Positions 15,927 to 27,635 are shown, counted from the first letter of the stretch. The stretch is 64,000 nucleotides of DNA from Lachnospiraceae bacterium P6B14 (GCA_000687695.1 JHWZ01000001.1:186001-250000); one strand, 5' to 3'. A program made the numbers and translations. The notes: generated by a model not told the origin, from the letters alone.

Positions 15927-18900
15927 TCAATCGTCGATGATGTCATCCTCTGCTGCAAGCTCTGCGTCGAGCGCCTCATCGAATTCCTCATCGAATTCTT
16001 CATCAAACTCGTCCTCGAAATCATCGTCGAAATCATCGTCTTCGGTGTTTATCGAGTTTCTGCCTGCACCGCTGCTCTTTGACTTAAGCGCGGACAGATC
16101 GAGTTCTTCCTCCTGCTGCTCCTCAGGCTCGAGACTCTCTCTGAGATCAGAGTAGATCTCGATGTTGCGATAACGCTTCATACCTGTTCCGGCAGGGATC
16201 AGCTTACCGATGATGACGTTCTCCTTCAAGCCGACAAGCGGATCAACCTTACCCTTGATAGCTGCCTCAGTGAGGACCTTGGTGGTCTCCTGGAAGGATG
16301 CAGCTGACAGGAATGAGTTCGTAGCAAGTGATGCCTTGGTGATACCGAGGATGATCTGTGTTCCTGTAGGCGGTGTGAGACCTTCCTTCTCAAGACGCTT
16401 TACCTCATCCTCGAAGTCAAGTGCATCTACCCTGTCACCCGGCAGGAAGTTCGAATCACCGTTGTCATCGATATGGATCTTCTTCAGCATCTGACGAACG
16501 ATCACCTCAAGGTGCTTATCATTGATCTCAACACCCTGAAGACGATATACACGCTGTACCTCGCGCAGGATATAATCCTGGACAGCACGCACACCCTTGA
16601 TCTTCAAAAGGTCATGCGGATTTACACTACCCTCTGTGAGCTCGGCACCGGAGTCGATCTCCTGGCCTTCCTCAACCTTTACACGTGATCCGTACGGGAT
16701 CAGATATGCCTTTGACTTGCCCTCGTCGTTTGTTACGACAACTTCCTTAACATCCTTTTTCTTCTCACGGATGTTAACTTTTCCGCCGAACTCGGCGATG
16801 ATAGCAAGACCCTTCGGCTTACGTGCCTCGAAAAGCTCCTCGACACGCGGAAGACCCTGTGTGATAGAGTCTCCGGCCACACCACCGGTATGGAAAGTAC
16901 GCATCGTAAGCTGTGTACCCGGCTCACCGATGGACTGTGCGGCGATGATACCGACTGCCTCACCGACCTGTACCGGCTCTTTTGTAGCCATGTTCGCACC
17001 GTAGCACTTCGCACAGATTCCGACCTTTGACTTACATGTAAGTGCGGTACGGATCTTGACGGTCTTTTTGATGACCTCTGCACGGATCGGAGCGATCTTT
17101 TTATTTACCTCTGCGAGAGCCTCCTCAAGCTTGATGATCTCAGGTGACTTCTGTGAACCCTTCTCATCTGTCTCTTCCGCATTTCCGGAGTTCTCTCTCT
17201 TTGCTTCTTCCTCTTTTTTCAGATCGTCGAGCTCTCTTGAGATTCTCTTCTGCTCGTCAAGAAGCTCCTTCGGAACATGGAAGCCTTCCTTAGCAACGAT
17301 CTTCTCTGCACGCTTCGGAGTGATCATGTGGTTAGCTTTAACGATAACCTCTCCTGAGTCGTCAAGGATGGTCTCACAAGCATATCGGCCTGTGATACGC
17401 TGCTGGAGACTCTCAACCTCCTCCTTGCCGCTCATGAAGGTTGCAACCTCCATACCCGGGATCTCCTCATCCGGACGAGAGTCATGACAGTCAGTCTCAC
17501 GGATGATAAGCTCCTGTGATACGTCGACAAGACGACGAGTCAGGTAACCCGAGTCGGCTGTACGAAGAGCCGTATCGGAAAGTCCCTTACGAGCTCCATG
17601 CGCCGAGATGAAGTACTCGAGGATATCGAGACCCTCACGGAAGTTGGACTTGATAGGAAGTTCGATGGTCTTACCCGTCGTATCTGCCATAAGTCCACGC
17701 ATACCTGCGAGCTGTTTGATCTGCTTATCGGAACCACGGGCTCCGGAATCAGCCATCATGTGGATATTGTTATAACGATCCAAACCATCCATCAGGCGCT
17801 TGGTAACCTGCTTATCCGCAGACTCCCACATCTTGATAACCGTCTTGTAACGCTCTTCCTCAGTCATCATACCACGTGAGTACTGGAATGCGATCTCATC
17901 GACAGTCTTCTCAGCATCCTCGATGATCTGTTTCTTCTCCGCAGGAACTACCATGTCGGAAATGGAAACTGTCATGGCAGCCTTTGTAGAATAGCTGTAA
18001 CCGAGGGACTTGATCGCATCGAGTGTCTCAGCGGTCTTTGTAGCACCCTCGTTGTTGATGCATTTCTCCAGGATCTCCTTGAGCTGCTTACGGCCAACAT
18101 GGAAATCAACCTCGAGCTTCAGGAAGTTATCCGGGTTCGAACGATCCACAAAACCTAAGTTCTGTGAAAGCACTTCGTTAAAAATGAAACGTCCGAGAGT
18201 AGACTCGATCACACGTGACTCGATTTCACCATCAGCATTCTCACCGAAACGACGGATCTTGATACGCGCATGAAGAGTTATCTCATGGTTTTCATAGGCG
18301 ATGATCGCCTCATTCATATCCTTGAAAAATTTACCCTCACCAAGCTCAGGCTCCGCGTCACCTACACCCGTACCACGCTCCTGTGTCAGGTAGTAGATTC
18401 CGAGAACCATATCCTGAGACGGTACCGCTACGGCACCACCATCGGAAGGCTTCAAAAGGTTGTTCGGGGAGAGCAGAAGGAATCTGCACTCTGACTGTGC
18501 CTCCACTGAAAGTGGAAGATGCACTGCCATCTGGTCTCCGTCGAAGTCGGCGTTGAAGGCCGTACATACGAGCGGGTGAAGCTTGATAGCCTTACCCTCA
18601 ACCAGTGTCGGCTCGAATGCCTGGATACCCAGACGGTGAAGAGTCGGCGCACGGTTAAGCATTACCGGATGCTCACGGATGACCTTCTCAAGTACATCCC
18701 ATACATCATCCTCCAGCTTCTCAACCTTTTTCTTGGCATTTTTAATATTCTGAGCCGAACCGTTCTCAACGAGCTCCTTCATAACGAATGGCTTGAAAAG
18801 CTCGATAGCCATCTCCTTCGGAAGACCGCACTGATAAATCTTTAGCTCCGGTCCTACGACGATAACCGAACGTCCCGAATAGTCGACACGCTTTCCGAGG

Positions 18901-19910
18901 AGGTTCTGACGGAAACGTCCCTGCTTACCTTTGAGCATCTCTGAAAGAGATTTAAGAGGACGGTTACCCGGACCTGTTACCGGACGACCACGACGGCCGT
19001 TGTCGATCAGGGCATCTACTGCCTCCTGGAGCATACGCTTCTCGTTGCGCACGATGATATCCGGCGCGCCGAGCTCGAGCATTCTCTTCAAACGGTTATT
19101 TCTGTTTATGATACGACGATAAAGATCGTTCATATCGGATGTTGCAAAACGTCCACCATCGAGCTGTACCATCGGACGCAGATCCGGCGGGATCACGGGG
19201 ATCACCGTAAGGATCATCCACTCCGGTCTGTTTCCCGACTCCAAAAATGCCTCCACAGCCTCGAGTCTTTTTATAACACGGGCACGCTTCTGGCCTGTGA
19301 GAGACTCAAGCTCATCCTTGAGATCCTTTGCTTCCTTGTCGAGATCGATTCTCTCGAGAAGCTCCTGTACAGCCTGAGCACCCATACCTACACGGAAAGA
19401 ATCACCGTATTTTTCTCTGGCATCCTGATACTCCTGCTCGGAAAGAACAGTCTTTACCGGCATATCCGGAATATCAGACTCAAGTACGATATATGATGCG
19501 AAGTAAAGAACTCTCTCAAGTACTTTCGGTGAGAGGTCAAGCATCAGTCCCATACGGGAAGGAATACCCTTAAAATACCAAATGTGTGAAACAGGAGCAG
19601 CGAGCTCGATATGTCCCATACGCTCACGACGAACGCTGGACTTGGTTACTTCTACACCACACTTATCACAGATCTTGCCCTTGTAGCGGATCTTTTTATA
19701 CTTTCCGCAGTGGCACTCCCAGTCCTTGCTGGGTCCGAAGATACGCTCACAAAACAGACCCTCTGTCTCCGGCTTCAAGGTACGGTAATTGATGGTCTCC
19801 GGTTTTGTAACCTCACCGCGTGACCACTCACGGATCTTCTCCGGAGATGCAAGCATGATCTTGATCTTGTCATAGGTAACCATACTGTTATTATCATCTA
19901 TCTGAGACAT
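15927..19910 (-). CDS. rpoC: DNA-directed RNA polymerase subunit beta'
   Basis: Largest RNA polymerase subunit. The N-terminal zinc finger [20 protein letters not shown], the catalytic [14 protein letters not shown] motif with its three Mg-binding aspartates, and the trigger-loop and bridge-helix regions are all present. The start at 19910 ([18 protein letters not shown]) follows GGAGGAAAAATA; upstream codons lack a site. The protein is 1327 aa. The C-terminus adds an acidic tail of about 40 residues made mainly of D, E and F repeats (residues about 1285-1327), not a usual part of the core. It follows rpoB by 50 bp in one operon. Confidence 0.98.
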   Translation of the reverse strand: MSQIDDNNSMVTYDKIKIMLASPEKIREWSRGEVTKPETINYRTLKPETEGLFCERIFGPSKDWECHCGKYKKIRYKGKICDKCGVEVTKSSVRRERMGHIELAAPVSHIWYFKGIPSRMGLMLDLSPKVLERVLYFASYIVLESDIPDMPVKTVLSEQEYQDAREKYGDSFRVGMGAQAVQELLERIDLDKEAKDLKDELESLTGQKRARVIKRLEAVEAFLESGNRPEWMILTVIPVIPPDLRPMVQLDGGRFATSDMNDLYRRIINRNNRLKRMLELGAPDIIVRNEKRMLQEAVDALIDNGRRGRPVTGPGNRPLKSLSEMLKGKQGRFRQNLLGKRVDYSGRSVIVVGPELKIYQCGLPKEMAIELFKPFVMKELVENGSAQNIKNAKKKVEKLEDDVWDVLEKVIREHPVMLNRAPTLHRLGIQAFEPTLVEGKAIKLHPLVCTAFNADFDGDQMAVHLPLSVEAQSECRFLLLSPNNLLKPSDGGAVAVPSQDMVLGIYYLTQERGTGVGDAEPELGEGKFFKDMNEAIIAYENHEITLHARIKIRRFGENADGEIESRVIESTLGRFIFNEVLSQNLGFVDRSNPDNFLKLEVDFHVGRKQLKEILEKCINNEGATKTAETLDAIKSLGYSYSTKAAMTVSISDMVVPAEKKQIIEDAEKTVDEIAFQYSRGMMTEEERYKTVIKMWESADKQVTKRLMDGLDRYNNIHMMADSGARGSDKQIKQLAGMRGLMADTTGKTIELPIKSNFREGLDILEYFISAHGARKGLSDTALRTADSGYLTRRLVDVSQELIIRETDCHDSRPDEEIPGMEVATFMSGKEEVESLQQRITGRYACETILDDSGEVIVKANHMITPKRAEKIVAKEGFHVPKELLDEQKRISRELDDLKKEEEAKRENSGNAEETDEKGSQKSPEIIKLEEALAEVNKKIAPIRAEVIKKTVKIRTALTCKSKVGICAKCYGANMATKEPVQVGEAVGIIAAQSIGEPGTQLTMRTFHTGGVAGDSITQGLPRVEELFEARKPKGLAIIAEFGGKVNIREKKKDVKEVVVTNDEGKSKAYLIPYGSRVKVEEGQEIDSGAELTEGSVNPHDLLKIKGVRAVQDYILREVQRVYRLQGVEINDKHLEVIVRQMLKKIHIDDNGDSNFLPGDRVDALDFEDEVKRLEKEGLTPPTGTQIILGITKASLATNSFLSAASFQETTKVLTEAAIKGKVDPLVGLKENVIIGKLIPAGTGMKRYRNIEIYSDLRESLEPEEQQEEELDLSALKSKSSGAGRNSINTEDDDFDDDFEDEFDEEFDEEFDEALDAELAAEDDIIDD

Positions 19911-19960
19911 TATTTTTCCTCCATTCTTTTCCTTTGTCATTTTTCAGAAGTCACACGGTT

Positions 19961-22900
19961 TCAGTCGGAAATTATGATGCTGTCATCATTCAGTCCGGCC
20001 AGATCATCACTGATCCGATACCCATGTGAGTCAAAGGAATCCTCACGTCCGGAATAATTGCTGTCCTCATTCATGTACTCGCGGGCACCCATATCCGTAA
20101 CCTCGGTATCCTCGGTCATCACGATCTCCTGTCCGTTCTCGTCAAGCACTGTTACGTCGAGAGCGAGTGACTGGAGCTCTTTCAGAAGGACCTTGAAGGA
20201 CTCCGGTATACCCGGATCCGAGATATTCTCGCCCTTGATGATCGCCTCGTAAGTCTTTACACGGCCGACCACGTCGTCGGACTTCACGGTCAGGATCTCC
20301 TGAAGTGTATATGCTGCACCGTAAGCCTCGAGAGCCCAAACCTCCATCTCTCCGAAACGCTGTCCACCGAACTGTGCTTTACCACCGAGCGGCTGCTGCG
20401 TAACGAGTGAGTATGGACCGGTCGAACGAGCATGGATCTTGTCGTCGACAAGGTGGTGGAGCTTCAGATAATGCATGAAGCCGATCGTGACCTCACTGTC
20501 GAAGCACTCACCGGTACGTCCGTCGCGAAGCTGTACCTTTCCATCCTCGCGGATCGGAACGCCCTCCCATTCCTTACGGTAATCCTGATTCTCGATGAGG
20601 TATTTCATAACCTCAGGATCAAGTATGTCTCTGTATTTTTTCTTGAACTCATCTATAGGTGTGTTTACATAGTCATTTGCGAGCCGCAAAGTATCCATGA
20701 TGTCAACCTCGTTCGCACCGTCGAATACCGGTGTCGATACGTCGAAGCCGAGAACCTTTGCCGCGAGTGACAAATGGATCTCCAAGACCTGTCCGATGTT
20801 CATTCGGGACGGCACACCCAGAGGATTCAGCACGATGTCAAGCGGTCTTCCGTTCGGAAGGAATGGCATATCCTCGACAGGAAGTACACGGGAAACGACA
20901 CCCTTATTTCCGTGACGACCGGCCATCTTATCGCCGACCTGAATCTTTCTCTTCTGTGCTATGTAAACTCTGACGCTTCTGTTTACCTGCGGCGGAAGCT
21001 CATCATTGTTCTCTCTTGAGAACACCTTCGTATCTACTACGATACCGAACTCACCATGAGGCACCTTCAGGGAAGTATCTCTAACCTCTCTTGCCTTTTC
21101 TCCAAAAATAGCACGCAGGAGTCTCTCCTCAGCAGTAAGCTCTGTCTCGCCCTTCGGTGTGACCTTTCCGACCAGGATATCTCCGGCACGAACCTCAGCA
21201 CCGACACGGATGATACCGTTCTCATCAAGGTCTTTAAGAGCATCCTCGCCGACTGTTGAGATATCACGAGTGATCTCCTCGGGTCCGAGCTTGGTCTCTC
21301 TGGCTTCTATCTCATACTCTGAGATATGTACTGATGTATAGACATCCTCCTGAACGAGTCTCTCGCTGAGAAGTACCGCATCCTCGTAGTTGTAACCTTC
21401 CCATGTCATGAATCCGATGAGAGGGTTCTTTCCAAGAGCGATCTCACCGCCCGAAGTAGACGGTCCGTCTGCTATAACCTGTCCGGCCTCGACATCCTCA
21501 CCGACATCAACGATCGGACGCTGGTTCATACATGTTCCCTGGTTGGAACGAACGAATTTCTGAAGACGATACTCATCGAGCTCGCCGTCCTCCTTGCGGA
21601 TGACGATACGATTACTCTCGGCACGCTCAACCTTACCCGGATTGTCTGCTACTACACAGTTACCGGAGTCGACTGCTGCCTTCATCTCGATACCTGTACC
21701 GACTACAGGCTCCTCTGTCATAAGAAGAGGCACTGCCTGACGCTGCATGTTTGATCCCATCAGCGCACGGTTCGCGTCGTCGTTCTCAAGGAACGGGATC
21801 ATCGCCGTAGCGATGGAGAATACCATCCTCGGTGATACATCCATGAAATCAATCTGGCTTCTGGCAAACTCTGATATCTCATCACGATGACGACCGGAAA
21901 TATTCTTACGTACAAAATATCCCTTGTCATCGAGCTTCTCGTTCGCCTGTGCCACATAGTAACGATCCTCTTCGTCCGCGGTCATGTATACGACCTCATC
22001 AGTCACGCGCGGATTCTCCGGATCCGTTTTGTCAACCTTGCGGTACGGTGCCTCTACGAAACCGTACTGATTGATCTTTGCATATGATGCCAACGAGTTG
22101 ATAAGACCGATGTTCGGTCCCTCAGGGGTCTCGATCGGGCACATACGTCCGTAATGTGAATAGTGTACGTCTCGCACCTCGAATCCGGCACGGTCTCGTG
22201 AAAGACCACCGGGGCCGAGCGCTGACAGACGACGCTTGTGTGTAAGCTCTGAGAGCGGGTTGTTCTGATCCATGAACTGTGACAGCTGAGAGCTTCCGAA
22301 GAACTCCTTCACTGCTGCAGTCACAGGTTTGATATTGATGAGAGACTGTGCAGAGATACCCTCGATATCCTGAGTACTCATACGGTCTCTGGCCATACGC
22401 TCCATACGTGAAAGACCGATACGATACTGATTCTGCAACAGCTCACCTACGGCACGGATACGACGGTTTCCAAGGTGATCGATATCATCCTTGTTGCCGA
22501 GTCCGTATGCAAGATGCATGTTATAGTTTATGGAAGCAAAAATATCCTCTTTCGTGATATGCTTCGGAATCAGGTCAGCAACTCTGCGGCTGATAGCCTC
22601 AGCGCGATCTGCCTGCTTTTTATTCTCTTCAAGAATCTCCTTGAGAACCGGATAGTAAACCTCCTCGGTGATACCGAGCTCTTCTTTATTTACCTTCGGT
22701 AAGAAGGCATTCAGATCTACCATCATGTTTGAAAGGACCTTAACCACACGATGAACCATGGTGATCTCCTCACCTTCTCCATCCTCGTTAGCGGTTCTTT
22801 CCTCGACCTCACAGTCAACCATTACATAAGGAATAGCTGCATTCTGGATCTGATCAGCGATCTCCTCTGTAATAAGTGTGCCTGCCTCAGCGATAACCTC

Positions 22901-23812
22901 TCCTGTCTCTGTGGATACGGCATCCTCTGCAAGCTCGAAGCCTGCGATACGATTTCTGAATGCAAGCTTTTTATTAAACTTGTAACGCCCAACCTTTGCA
23001 AGGTCATATCTGCGCACGTCAAAGAACATCGAGTTAAAGAGGCTGAATGCGTTCTCGACCGAAAGAAGCTCGCCCGGACGCAATCTCTTGTAAAGCTCGA
23101 TGATACCTTCATCAGAATTCTGTGATGCATCTTTTTCGAGAGATGCCAGGATCTTCGGCTCCTCACCGAACATCTCGATGATCTCTTCGTTTGTAGACAC
23201 ACCAAGAGAACGGATCAGCACCGTGATTGGCACCTTACGGTTGCGGTCTACCTTTACATAGAACACATCCGATGAATCCGTTTCATATTCAAGCCATGCT
23301 CCGCGGTTCGGGATAACGGTTGCCGAGAAAAGCTCGGTTCCGTATTTATCCTTCGTAATATCATAGTAGATACCCGGAGAACGCACGAGCTGACTGACGA
23401 TAACACGTTCTGCTCCGTTGATAACAAATGTACCGGTGCGGGTCATCAGAGGCAGATCTCCCATAAAGATACTGTGCTCTGAGATCTCTTCGGTCTCGTT
23501 GTTGTGAAGTCTGACCTTAACCTTTAAGGGTGCGGCGTATGTTGCGTCACGCTCCTTACACTCCTCAATGGTGTACTTGGCCTCATCACGGCACAGCTCA
23601 AAGTCTACGAAATCGAGGCTTAATGAACCGTTAAAATCCGTGATCGGAGAAATGTCTCTGAAGACCTCCTGCAGTCCCTCCTCGAGGAACCAGTCGTAAG
23701 AGTCCTTCTGAACCTGGATAAGGTTCGGCATCTCCAGCACCTCACGCTGTTTTGAGTAACTCATCCTGACACGTTTGCCCACCTTGACAGGGCGGATCCT
23801 GTTTTTTTCCAT
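19961..23812 (-). CDS. rpoB: DNA-directed RNA polymerase subunit beta
   Basis: Second large subunit of RNA polymerase, 1283 aa. The rifampicin-pocket region reads [20 protein letters not shown] then [20 protein letters not shown], fully canonical with no resistance substitution obvious. The conserved C-terminal [17 protein letters not shown] and [20 protein letters not shown] blocks are present. The C-terminus carries an extra acidic, Ser-rich stretch after the core. AAGGAG lies about 11 nt before the ATG. It has its own promoter at 23902-23930 downstream of rplL. Confidence 0.98.
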   Translation of the reverse strand: MEKNRIRPVKVGKRVRMSYSKQREVLEMPNLIQVQKDSYDWFLEEGLQEVFRDISPITDFNGSLSLDFVDFELCRDEAKYTIEECKERDATYAAPLKVKVRLHNNETEEISEHSIFMGDLPLMTRTGTFVINGAERVIVSQLVRSPGIYYDITKDKYGTELFSATVIPNRGAWLEYETDSSDVFYVKVDRNRKVPITVLIRSLGVSTNEEIIEMFGEEPKILASLEKDASQNSDEGIIELYKRLRPGELLSVENAFSLFNSMFFDVRRYDLAKVGRYKFNKKLAFRNRIAGFELAEDAVSTETGEVIAEAGTLITEEIADQIQNAAIPYVMVDCEVEERTANEDGEGEEITMVHRVVKVLSNMMVDLNAFLPKVNKEELGITEEVYYPVLKEILEENKKQADRAEAISRRVADLIPKHITKEDIFASINYNMHLAYGLGNKDDIDHLGNRRIRAVGELLQNQYRIGLSRMERMARDRMSTQDIEGISAQSLINIKPVTAAVKEFFGSSQLSQFMDQNNPLSELTHKRRLSALGPGGLSRDRAGFEVRDVHYSHYGRMCPIETPEGPNIGLINSLASYAKINQYGFVEAPYRKVDKTDPENPRVTDEVVYMTADEEDRYYVAQANEKLDDKGYFVRKNISGRHRDEISEFARSQIDFMDVSPRMVFSIATAMIPFLENDDANRALMGSNMQRQAVPLLMTEEPVVGTGIEMKAAVDSGNCVVADNPGKVERAESNRIVIRKEDGELDEYRLQKFVRSNQGTCMNQRPIVDVGEDVEAGQVIADGPSTSGGEIALGKNPLIGFMTWEGYNYEDAVLLSERLVQEDVYTSVHISEYEIEARETKLGPEEITRDISTVGEDALKDLDENGIIRVGAEVRAGDILVGKVTPKGETELTAEERLLRAIFGEKAREVRDTSLKVPHGEFGIVVDTKVFSRENNDELPPQVNRSVRVYIAQKRKIQVGDKMAGRHGNKGVVSRVLPVEDMPFLPNGRPLDIVLNPLGVPSRMNIGQVLEIHLSLAAKVLGFDVSTPVFDGANEVDIMDTLRLANDYVNTPIDEFKKKYRDILDPEVMKYLIENQDYRKEWEGVPIREDGKVQLRDGRTGECFDSEVTIGFMHYLKLHHLVDDKIHARSTGPYSLVTQQPLGGKAQFGGQRFGEMEVWALEAYGAAYTLQEILTVKSDDVVGRVKTYEAIIKGENISDPGIPESFKVLLKELQSLALDVTVLDENGQEIVMTEDTEVTDMGAREYMNEDSNYSGREDSFDSHGYRISDDLAGLNDDSIIISD

Positions 23813-23901
23813 CGATGATACACTCCTTGTTTAATTTGCAGAACTGTGATAAATTACAGTGTAGAGCCTAGTTCCCTACTTTACACAATAGTGCAACCTA
23901 T

Positions 23902-23930
23902 ACCTTAACACAAACGCAAGTGGATGTCAA
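23902..23930 (-). promoter_or_regulatory. rpoBC promoter
   Basis: Minus-strand TTGACA (23930-23925) and TAAGGT (23907-23902) with a 17-bp spacer, about 90 bp before rpoB. The upstream context AAAAAAAATGCTTGACA is nearly identical to that of the rplJ and rpmG promoters. Confidence 0.7.
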
Positions 23931-23949
23931 GCATTTTTTTTGCGCGTAA

Positions 23950-24076
23950 GCAACGAGCCGTGCAGAAAAAAAGCATCTCAATGTGAGCTTGCTCACATAC
24001 GAGATGCCTGTTTTCTGTATGGCGACTGCCGCGACAGCGAGGAACCTTCGGTTCCGAGCCCGTCGCGGCTCGTTGC
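23950..24076 (-). repeat. 127-bp branched inverted repeat with internal terminator (element B)
   Basis: Outer arms GCAACGAGCCG (23950-23960 and 24066-24076) enclose two hairpins. One has stems CAGAAAA, GCATCTC and TGTGAGC nested between 23963 and 24017 and, read on the minus strand, ends in TTTTTTT, so it is a good intrinsic terminator for rplL. The other pairs CCGCGAC (24029-24035) with 24062-24068 around a GGAACC/GGTTCC stem. It starts 5 bp after the rplL stop codon and ends about 20 bp before the rpoB promoter. Confidence 0.85.
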
Positions 24077-24080
24077 GATA

Positions 24081-24452
24081 CTACTTCAATGTTACCTTTG
24101 CGCCCTCTGCCTCGAGCTTCTCCTTGATCTGATCTGCCTCTTCCTTTGAAGCACCCTCTTTTACGATCTTCGGAGCGCCGTCTACGAGATCCTTTGCCTC
24201 TTTAAGTCCAAGACCTGTTACCTCGCGGACAACCTTGATAACCTTAACCTTCTGACCGCCTACATCTGTAAGCTCTACGTCAAATGAATCCTTGTCATCG
24301 CCACCTGCTGCGCCTGCGTCACCGCCTGCTGCTGCTACGACAACACCTGCTGCTGCAGATACGCCAAACTCTTCCTCACAAGCCTTTACAAGCTCGTTCA
24401 AATCAGTAACGCTCATCTCTTTGATAGCGTCGATAAATTCCTGTGTAGTCAT
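24081..24452 (-). CDS. rplL: 50S ribosomal protein L7/L12
   Basis: Stalk protein that recruits translation GTPases. 123 aa: N-terminal dimerisation domain ([20 protein letters not shown]), an Ala/Gly hinge ([20 protein letters not shown]) and the C-terminal factor-binding domain with KTEFDVEL-like [10 protein letters not shown] and [15 protein letters not shown]. The start at 24452 is chosen because GGAGGAAATATTC precedes it; an ATG 15 bp upstream contains that ribosome site. It follows rplJ in one operon. Confidence 0.97.
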   Translation of the reverse strand: MTTQEFIDAIKEMSVTDLNELVKACEEEFGVSAAAGVVVAAAGGDAGAAGGDDKDSFDVELTDVGGQKVKVIKVVREVTGLGLKEAKDLVDGAPKIVKEGASKEEADQIKEKLEAEGAKVTLK

Positions 24453-24517
24453 GAATATTTCCTCCATTCATATTCCGGATCGTTTCCGGTTGTACTTTGA
24501 TTTTGTTTCTTAATTGC

Positions 24518-24550
24518 TGACAGAATACTATGATAATTAAGTATCTGTCA
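24518..24550 (-). other. Hairpin in the rplJ-rplL spacer
   Basis: TGACAGATACT pairs with AGTATTCTGTCA around an AT-rich loop. It lies between rplJ and rplL without a T tract. It may protect or process the mRNA so that rplL, needed in several copies per ribosome, is expressed more strongly (inference). Confidence 0.45.
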
Positions 24551-24572
24551 CTACCTGATCAGTACTGACTGA

Positions 24573-25244
24573 TCACTCCTCGGCTGCTTCCTCAGCCGGT
24601 GCCTCTTCCTCTGCGGGAGCCTCAGCTTCTTCAGCCGGAGCTGCTTCCTCTGCGGGAGCTGCCTCCTCAGCAGGAGCCTCAGCTGCCGGTGCCTCTTCAG
24701 CAGGTGCTGCCTCAGCTGCTTCCTCAGAAGCAGTTTCTTCAGCCGGCTTCTCTGCGGCCTCGCCACCATTCTCGGCGATCTGCTTCAGCACGCGAGCAAA
24801 ATTGGTGATAGGTGACTGCAGGCTTCCAAGAAGCTTGGAGATAAGCTCGTCTCTTGACGGGATCTTTGCCAACTCCTGGATTCCGGCTACATCATAGTAG
24901 GTTCCACCTACGACAGCGCCCTTGAACTCAAGTGCCTCTGCCTCCTTTGCAAACTTTGCAAGGATTCTTGCCGGAGCAGTCTCATCATCAATACCGAACG
25001 CTACCGCTGTCGGTCCTTCCAGATGCTTGTCCAACTGATCGTAATCTGTACCCTCGAAGGCAAGATGAAGCATTGTGTTTTTGTAAACCTTGTAAACCAC
25101 ACCTGCCTCACGCAACTGACGACGAAGACGTACATCCTGCTCAACCGTAAGTCCACGGTAGTCAACAAGGACAGCACCCTTGGCGTCATTAGCGTAGCCT
25201 TTGATCTCGTCAACGATCGGCTGTTTCAATTCGACTTTTGCCAT
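24573..25244 (-). CDS. rplJ: 50S ribosomal protein L10 with long acidic tail
   Basis: Base of the ribosomal stalk that binds L7/L12 dimers. Residues 1-165 are normal L10 (MAKVELKQPIVDEIKGYAND; VDYRGLTVEQDVRLRRQLRE). The usual protein ends near there; here about 55 more residues follow, an almost pure Ala/Glu/Pro run of repeated PAEEA units (residues about 168-223). The frame and codon use are continuous, so this is not a frameshift. GGAGGAAAAAGATCTC precedes the ATG. Autoregulation through the L10 leader upstream is likely. Confidence 0.96.
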   Translation of the reverse strand: MAKVELKQPIVDEIKGYANDAKGAVLVDYRGLTVEQDVRLRRQLREAGVVYKVYKNTMLHLAFEGTDYDQLDKHLEGPTAVAFGIDDETAPARILAKFAKEAEALEFKGAVVGGTYYDVAGIQELAKIPSRDELISKLLGSLQSPITNFARVLKQIAENGGEAAEKPAEETASEEAAEAAPAEEAPAAEAPAEEAAPAEEAAPAEEAEAPAEEEAPAEEAAEE

Positions 25245-25274
25245 GAGATCTTTTTCCTCCTTATTTATTTTTCG

Positions 25275-25312
25275 AAAAAAATAAGCTCATCTGCACATCC
25301 GCAGACGAACTT
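25275..25312 (-). terminator. Attenuator (intrinsic terminator) of the rplJL leader
   Basis: On the minus strand AAGTTCGTCTGC pairs with GCAGATGAGCTT around a 6-nt loop and is followed by ATTTTTTTC. It sits between the L10 leader structure and rplJ, 30 bp before the ribosome site, so it should control read-through. Confidence 0.8.
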
Positions 25313-25313
25313 A

Positions 25314-25440
25314 AGGAGTCTCATGCTATGTAAACGCATACGCGTAGTACTCACTCTCGACATCCCCCTCGGCAGGCGCGACCCGGTCGCTTACGTCATT
25401 GACACCTACTGTCTACGGCAGATCCGTTATTTTTCTCACG
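25314..25440 (-). ncRNA. Ribosomal protein L10 leader RNA
   Basis: The minus-strand leader between the promoter and the attenuator contains GCCGTAGACAGTAGGTG and, downstream, CGCCTGCCGAGGGGGATG, the conserved core of the L10 leader that L10-L12 binds to repress its own operon (known for Firmicutes). Boundaries are approximate. Confidence 0.8.
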
Positions 25441-25446
25441 ACGAGT

Positions 25447-25475
25447 ACTCTAACATATCCCATTAAAAATGTCAA
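25447..25475 (-). promoter_or_regulatory. rplJL promoter
   Basis: TTGACA (25475-25470) and TAGAGT (25452-25447) with a 17-bp spacer on the minus strand. The TGA inside the -35 hexamer is the stop codon of the upstream permease gene, so the promoter overlaps its coding end. Confidence 0.75.
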
Positions 25476-26803
25476 GCACTTTTTTCCGTATTCTCTTTTT
25501 TATTGTCCTTCGGCAGGATGAGGTCCAGGAATAACGCAAGGATAAATACCAAAGCCACGCAGTTTTCTCCGAAGACATAACGTATTATATCCGGAAATAC
25601 ATTAAACAGCTCAGGGACGGAGGTAAACCCGACTCCAACTGCGAGAGAAAGGGAAACTATGGTTATATTGCGGGCAGAATACCCTGCCTTTCCTATCATT
25701 TCTATACCGCTCACCACGATCGATCCGAACATCATGATGGTACAACCGCCGAGCACAGGCGACGGCACCGTAGCGATCGCATCTCCGATGATCGGGAAAA
25801 ATCCGGCAAGTATCAGGATAAGAGCACAGCTTCCGATCGCTCTGCGGTTAACAACACGGGTCATATTTACCAGACCGATATTCTGAGCATAGGTTGTTAT
25901 CGGCAGGCAGCCGAAAACCGACGACAGCGCGCTCACAAACCCGTTACAGGATATCGCTCCGCGTATCTCCTCAGGCTTCGCCTCGCGCCTGAAGGATCCG
26001 TTCGTAAGTGCTTCGGTAGCGCCGATAGCCTCCGTCGCAGACACCAGATAAATGCAAACGACCGAGAGTATGGCCGGGAGCTCAAACTTAAAATCATATG
26101 ACAAAAATGCCGGAAGGCCGACAATCTTCGATTCGGCCAAGCCGGAAAAATCAACCACTCCCATGCAGATAGCCAAAACATAACCGACTACAAGTCCGAA
26201 AAGAACCGACATTTTTTTCAAAAAGCCCTTGCCGAACGCTCCCATAAAAATGCAAACTAAAAGTGTCACTCCACCGATGATCCAACTCTCGGTCGAGCCG
26301 AAGTTCTGCGATCCTTCTCCGCCTCCGAATGACTTCGCGCCAACCGGAAGTAACGACAGACCGATGGCCGTAACAACGCTCGATGACACAACCGGAGAAA
26401 TAAATCTTATCCAAAAAGTCGCAAGCAGACCGAGAACACCCTCTATAACTCCGCCGATAAGCACGGCTCCGAGGATAGATTCATATCCATACGTAGCTCC
26501 GATATAACAAAAAATACTCACAAAGGTAAAGCTGAGCCCCGTTACTATCGGAAGTCCCGCGCCGATATGCCACAGCGGAAAAAGCTGGATCAGGGTACCG
26601 ATACCTGCAATCAGCATCGTACTCTGGATCAGTCTCGCCATATCCCCGCCTGCCAGACCGCACGCGGAGGCAACTATGATCGCGGGCGTAAAGTTCGAAA
26701 CCAGCATCGCCAGGATATGCTGCAGCCCAAAAGAAACCATCGATTCAACAGGTATCTTTCCCTTGAACTGATATAAAGCGGAAGTCGATTTTTGTTCGGT
26801 CAT
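25472..26803 (-). CDS. NCS2-family purine (xanthine/uracil-type) permease
   Basis: Proton-coupled nucleobase transporter, 443 aa, with about 12-14 hydrophobic helices. The NAT/NCS2 signature is present as [10 protein letters not shown], a Gln-start form more typical of xanthine/uric-acid carriers than of uracil carriers (which usually have Glu). The helix-8 substrate block [15 protein letters not shown] is also present. AAAGGAGCAGAT precedes the ATG. It stands alone between rplA and rplJ with its own promoter, and its stop codon is part of the rplJ -35 box. Exact substrate cannot be read. Confidence 0.88.
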   Translation of the reverse strand: MTEQKSTSALYQFKGKIPVESMVSFGLQHILAMLVSNFTPAIIVASACGLAGGDMARLIQSTMLIAGIGTLIQLFPLWHIGAGLPIVTGLSFTFVSIFCYIGATYGYESILGAVLIGGVIEGVLGLLATFWIRFISPVVSSSVVTAIGLSLLPVGAKSFGGGEGSQNFGSTESWIIGGVTLLVCIFMGAFGKGFLKKMSVLFGLVVGYVLAICMGVVDFSGLAESKIVGLPAFLSYDFKFELPAILSVVCIYLVSATEAIGATEALTNGSFRREAKPEEIRGAISCNGFVSALSSVFGCLPITTYAQNIGLVNMTRVVNRRAIGSCALILILAGFFPIIGDAIATVPSPVLGGCTIMMFGSIVVSGIEMIGKAGYSARNITIVSLSLAVGVGFTSVPELFNVFPDIIRYVFGENCVALVFILALFLDLILPKDNKKENTEKSA

Positions 26804-26843
26804 ATCTGCTCCTTTGATCTGCTGTAATTTATATCACACATAT

Positions 26844-26872
26844 ATCATATCACTTTTTTCAGATGTTCTCAA
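26844..26872 (-). promoter_or_regulatory. Purine permease promoter
   Basis: TTGAGA (26872-26867) and TATGAT (26849-26844) with a 17-bp spacer on the minus strand, starting just after the rplA terminator. No purine riboswitch is seen in the 40-nt leader. Confidence 0.65.
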
Positions 26873-26877
26873 TACAA

Positions 26878-26909
26878 AAAACCGTTTGGGCATACACCCA
26901 AACGGTTTT
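26878..26909 (-). terminator. Terminator after rplA
   Basis: A perfect 13-bp stem, AAAACCGTTTGGG with its complement, a 6-nt loop and a T tract, 17 bp beyond the rplA stop. It closes the rpmG-to-rplA operon before the permease promoter. Confidence 0.92.
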
Positions 26910-26926
26910 CATGATTCTGAAGTGAC

Positions 26927-27619
26927 TTATGCGTATTTAACCGGGCTTACTTTAATTCCGGGGCCCATCGTATTGGTGAGCGTTACAGACTTAAAGTACT
27001 GTCCCTTTGCACTTGCCGGCTTAGCCTTTACAAGCGCATCCATAAGTGTATCAAAGTTATCTGTGAGCTGCTGCTCGGTAAATGAAGCCTTACCGATCGG
27101 GCAGTGGATTATATTGGCTTTGTCCAAACGATACTCAATCTTACCTGCCTTGATATCCTCGACAGCCTTGCCAACTTCCATTGTAACCGTACCGGCCTTC
27201 GGGTTCGGCATCAATCCCTTGGGACCGAGCACACGACCGAGACGACCGACAACGCCCATCATATCAGGTGTAGCCACGACTACATCAAACTCAAACCAGC
27301 CGTCGTTCTGAATCTTCGGGATCAACTCTTCACCGCCTACATGATCTGCGCCTGCAGCCTCAGCCTCGGCAAGTTTATCACCCTTTGCAAAAACCAGAAC
27401 TCTGACCTGCTTACCGGTACCATGCGGAAGAACTACAGCACCGCGGACCTGCTGGTCAGCATGACGACCATCGACACCCAGACGTACATGAGCCTCTACG
27501 GTTTCATCAAACTTGGCAACCGCTGTCTTCTTTACAAGAGCAACGGCATCGGCTACTTCATACTGTGTGGTACGATCCACAAGCTTAGCAGCCTCTTCAT
27601 ACTTCTTTCCGTGTTTCAT
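26927..27619 (-). CDS. rplA: 50S ribosomal protein L1
   Basis: Component of the mobile L1 stalk of the large subunit, 230 aa. It has the family opening [20 protein letters not shown] and the signature block in [19 protein letters not shown]-like form ([20 protein letters not shown]), with a short [12 protein letters not shown] end. AGGAGG precedes the ATG. It is the last gene of the rpmG-secE-nusG-rplK-rplA operon. The spacer before it contains a possible L1-binding hairpin. Confidence 0.97.
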   Translation of the reverse strand: MKHGKKYEEAAKLVDRTTQYEVADAVALVKKTAVAKFDETVEAHVRLGVDGRHADQQVRGAVVLPHGTGKQVRVLVFAKGDKLAEAEAAGADHVGGEELIPKIQNDGWFEFDVVVATPDMMGVVGRLGRVLGPKGLMPNPKAGTVTMEVGKAVEDIKAGKIEYRLDKANIIHCPIGKASFTEQQLTDNFDTLMDALVKAKPASAKGQYFKSVTLTNTMGPGIKVSPVKYA

Positions 27620-27635
27620 TTTAATTACCTCCTAA

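Noticed and set aside
24081-24467. Longer start for L7/L12 at 24467
   Set aside because: That ATG contains the ribosome-binding site of the correct start at 24452.
26804-26876. Purine riboswitch before the permease gene
   Set aside because: The leader is only about 40 nt and lacks the three-helix purine aptamer core.
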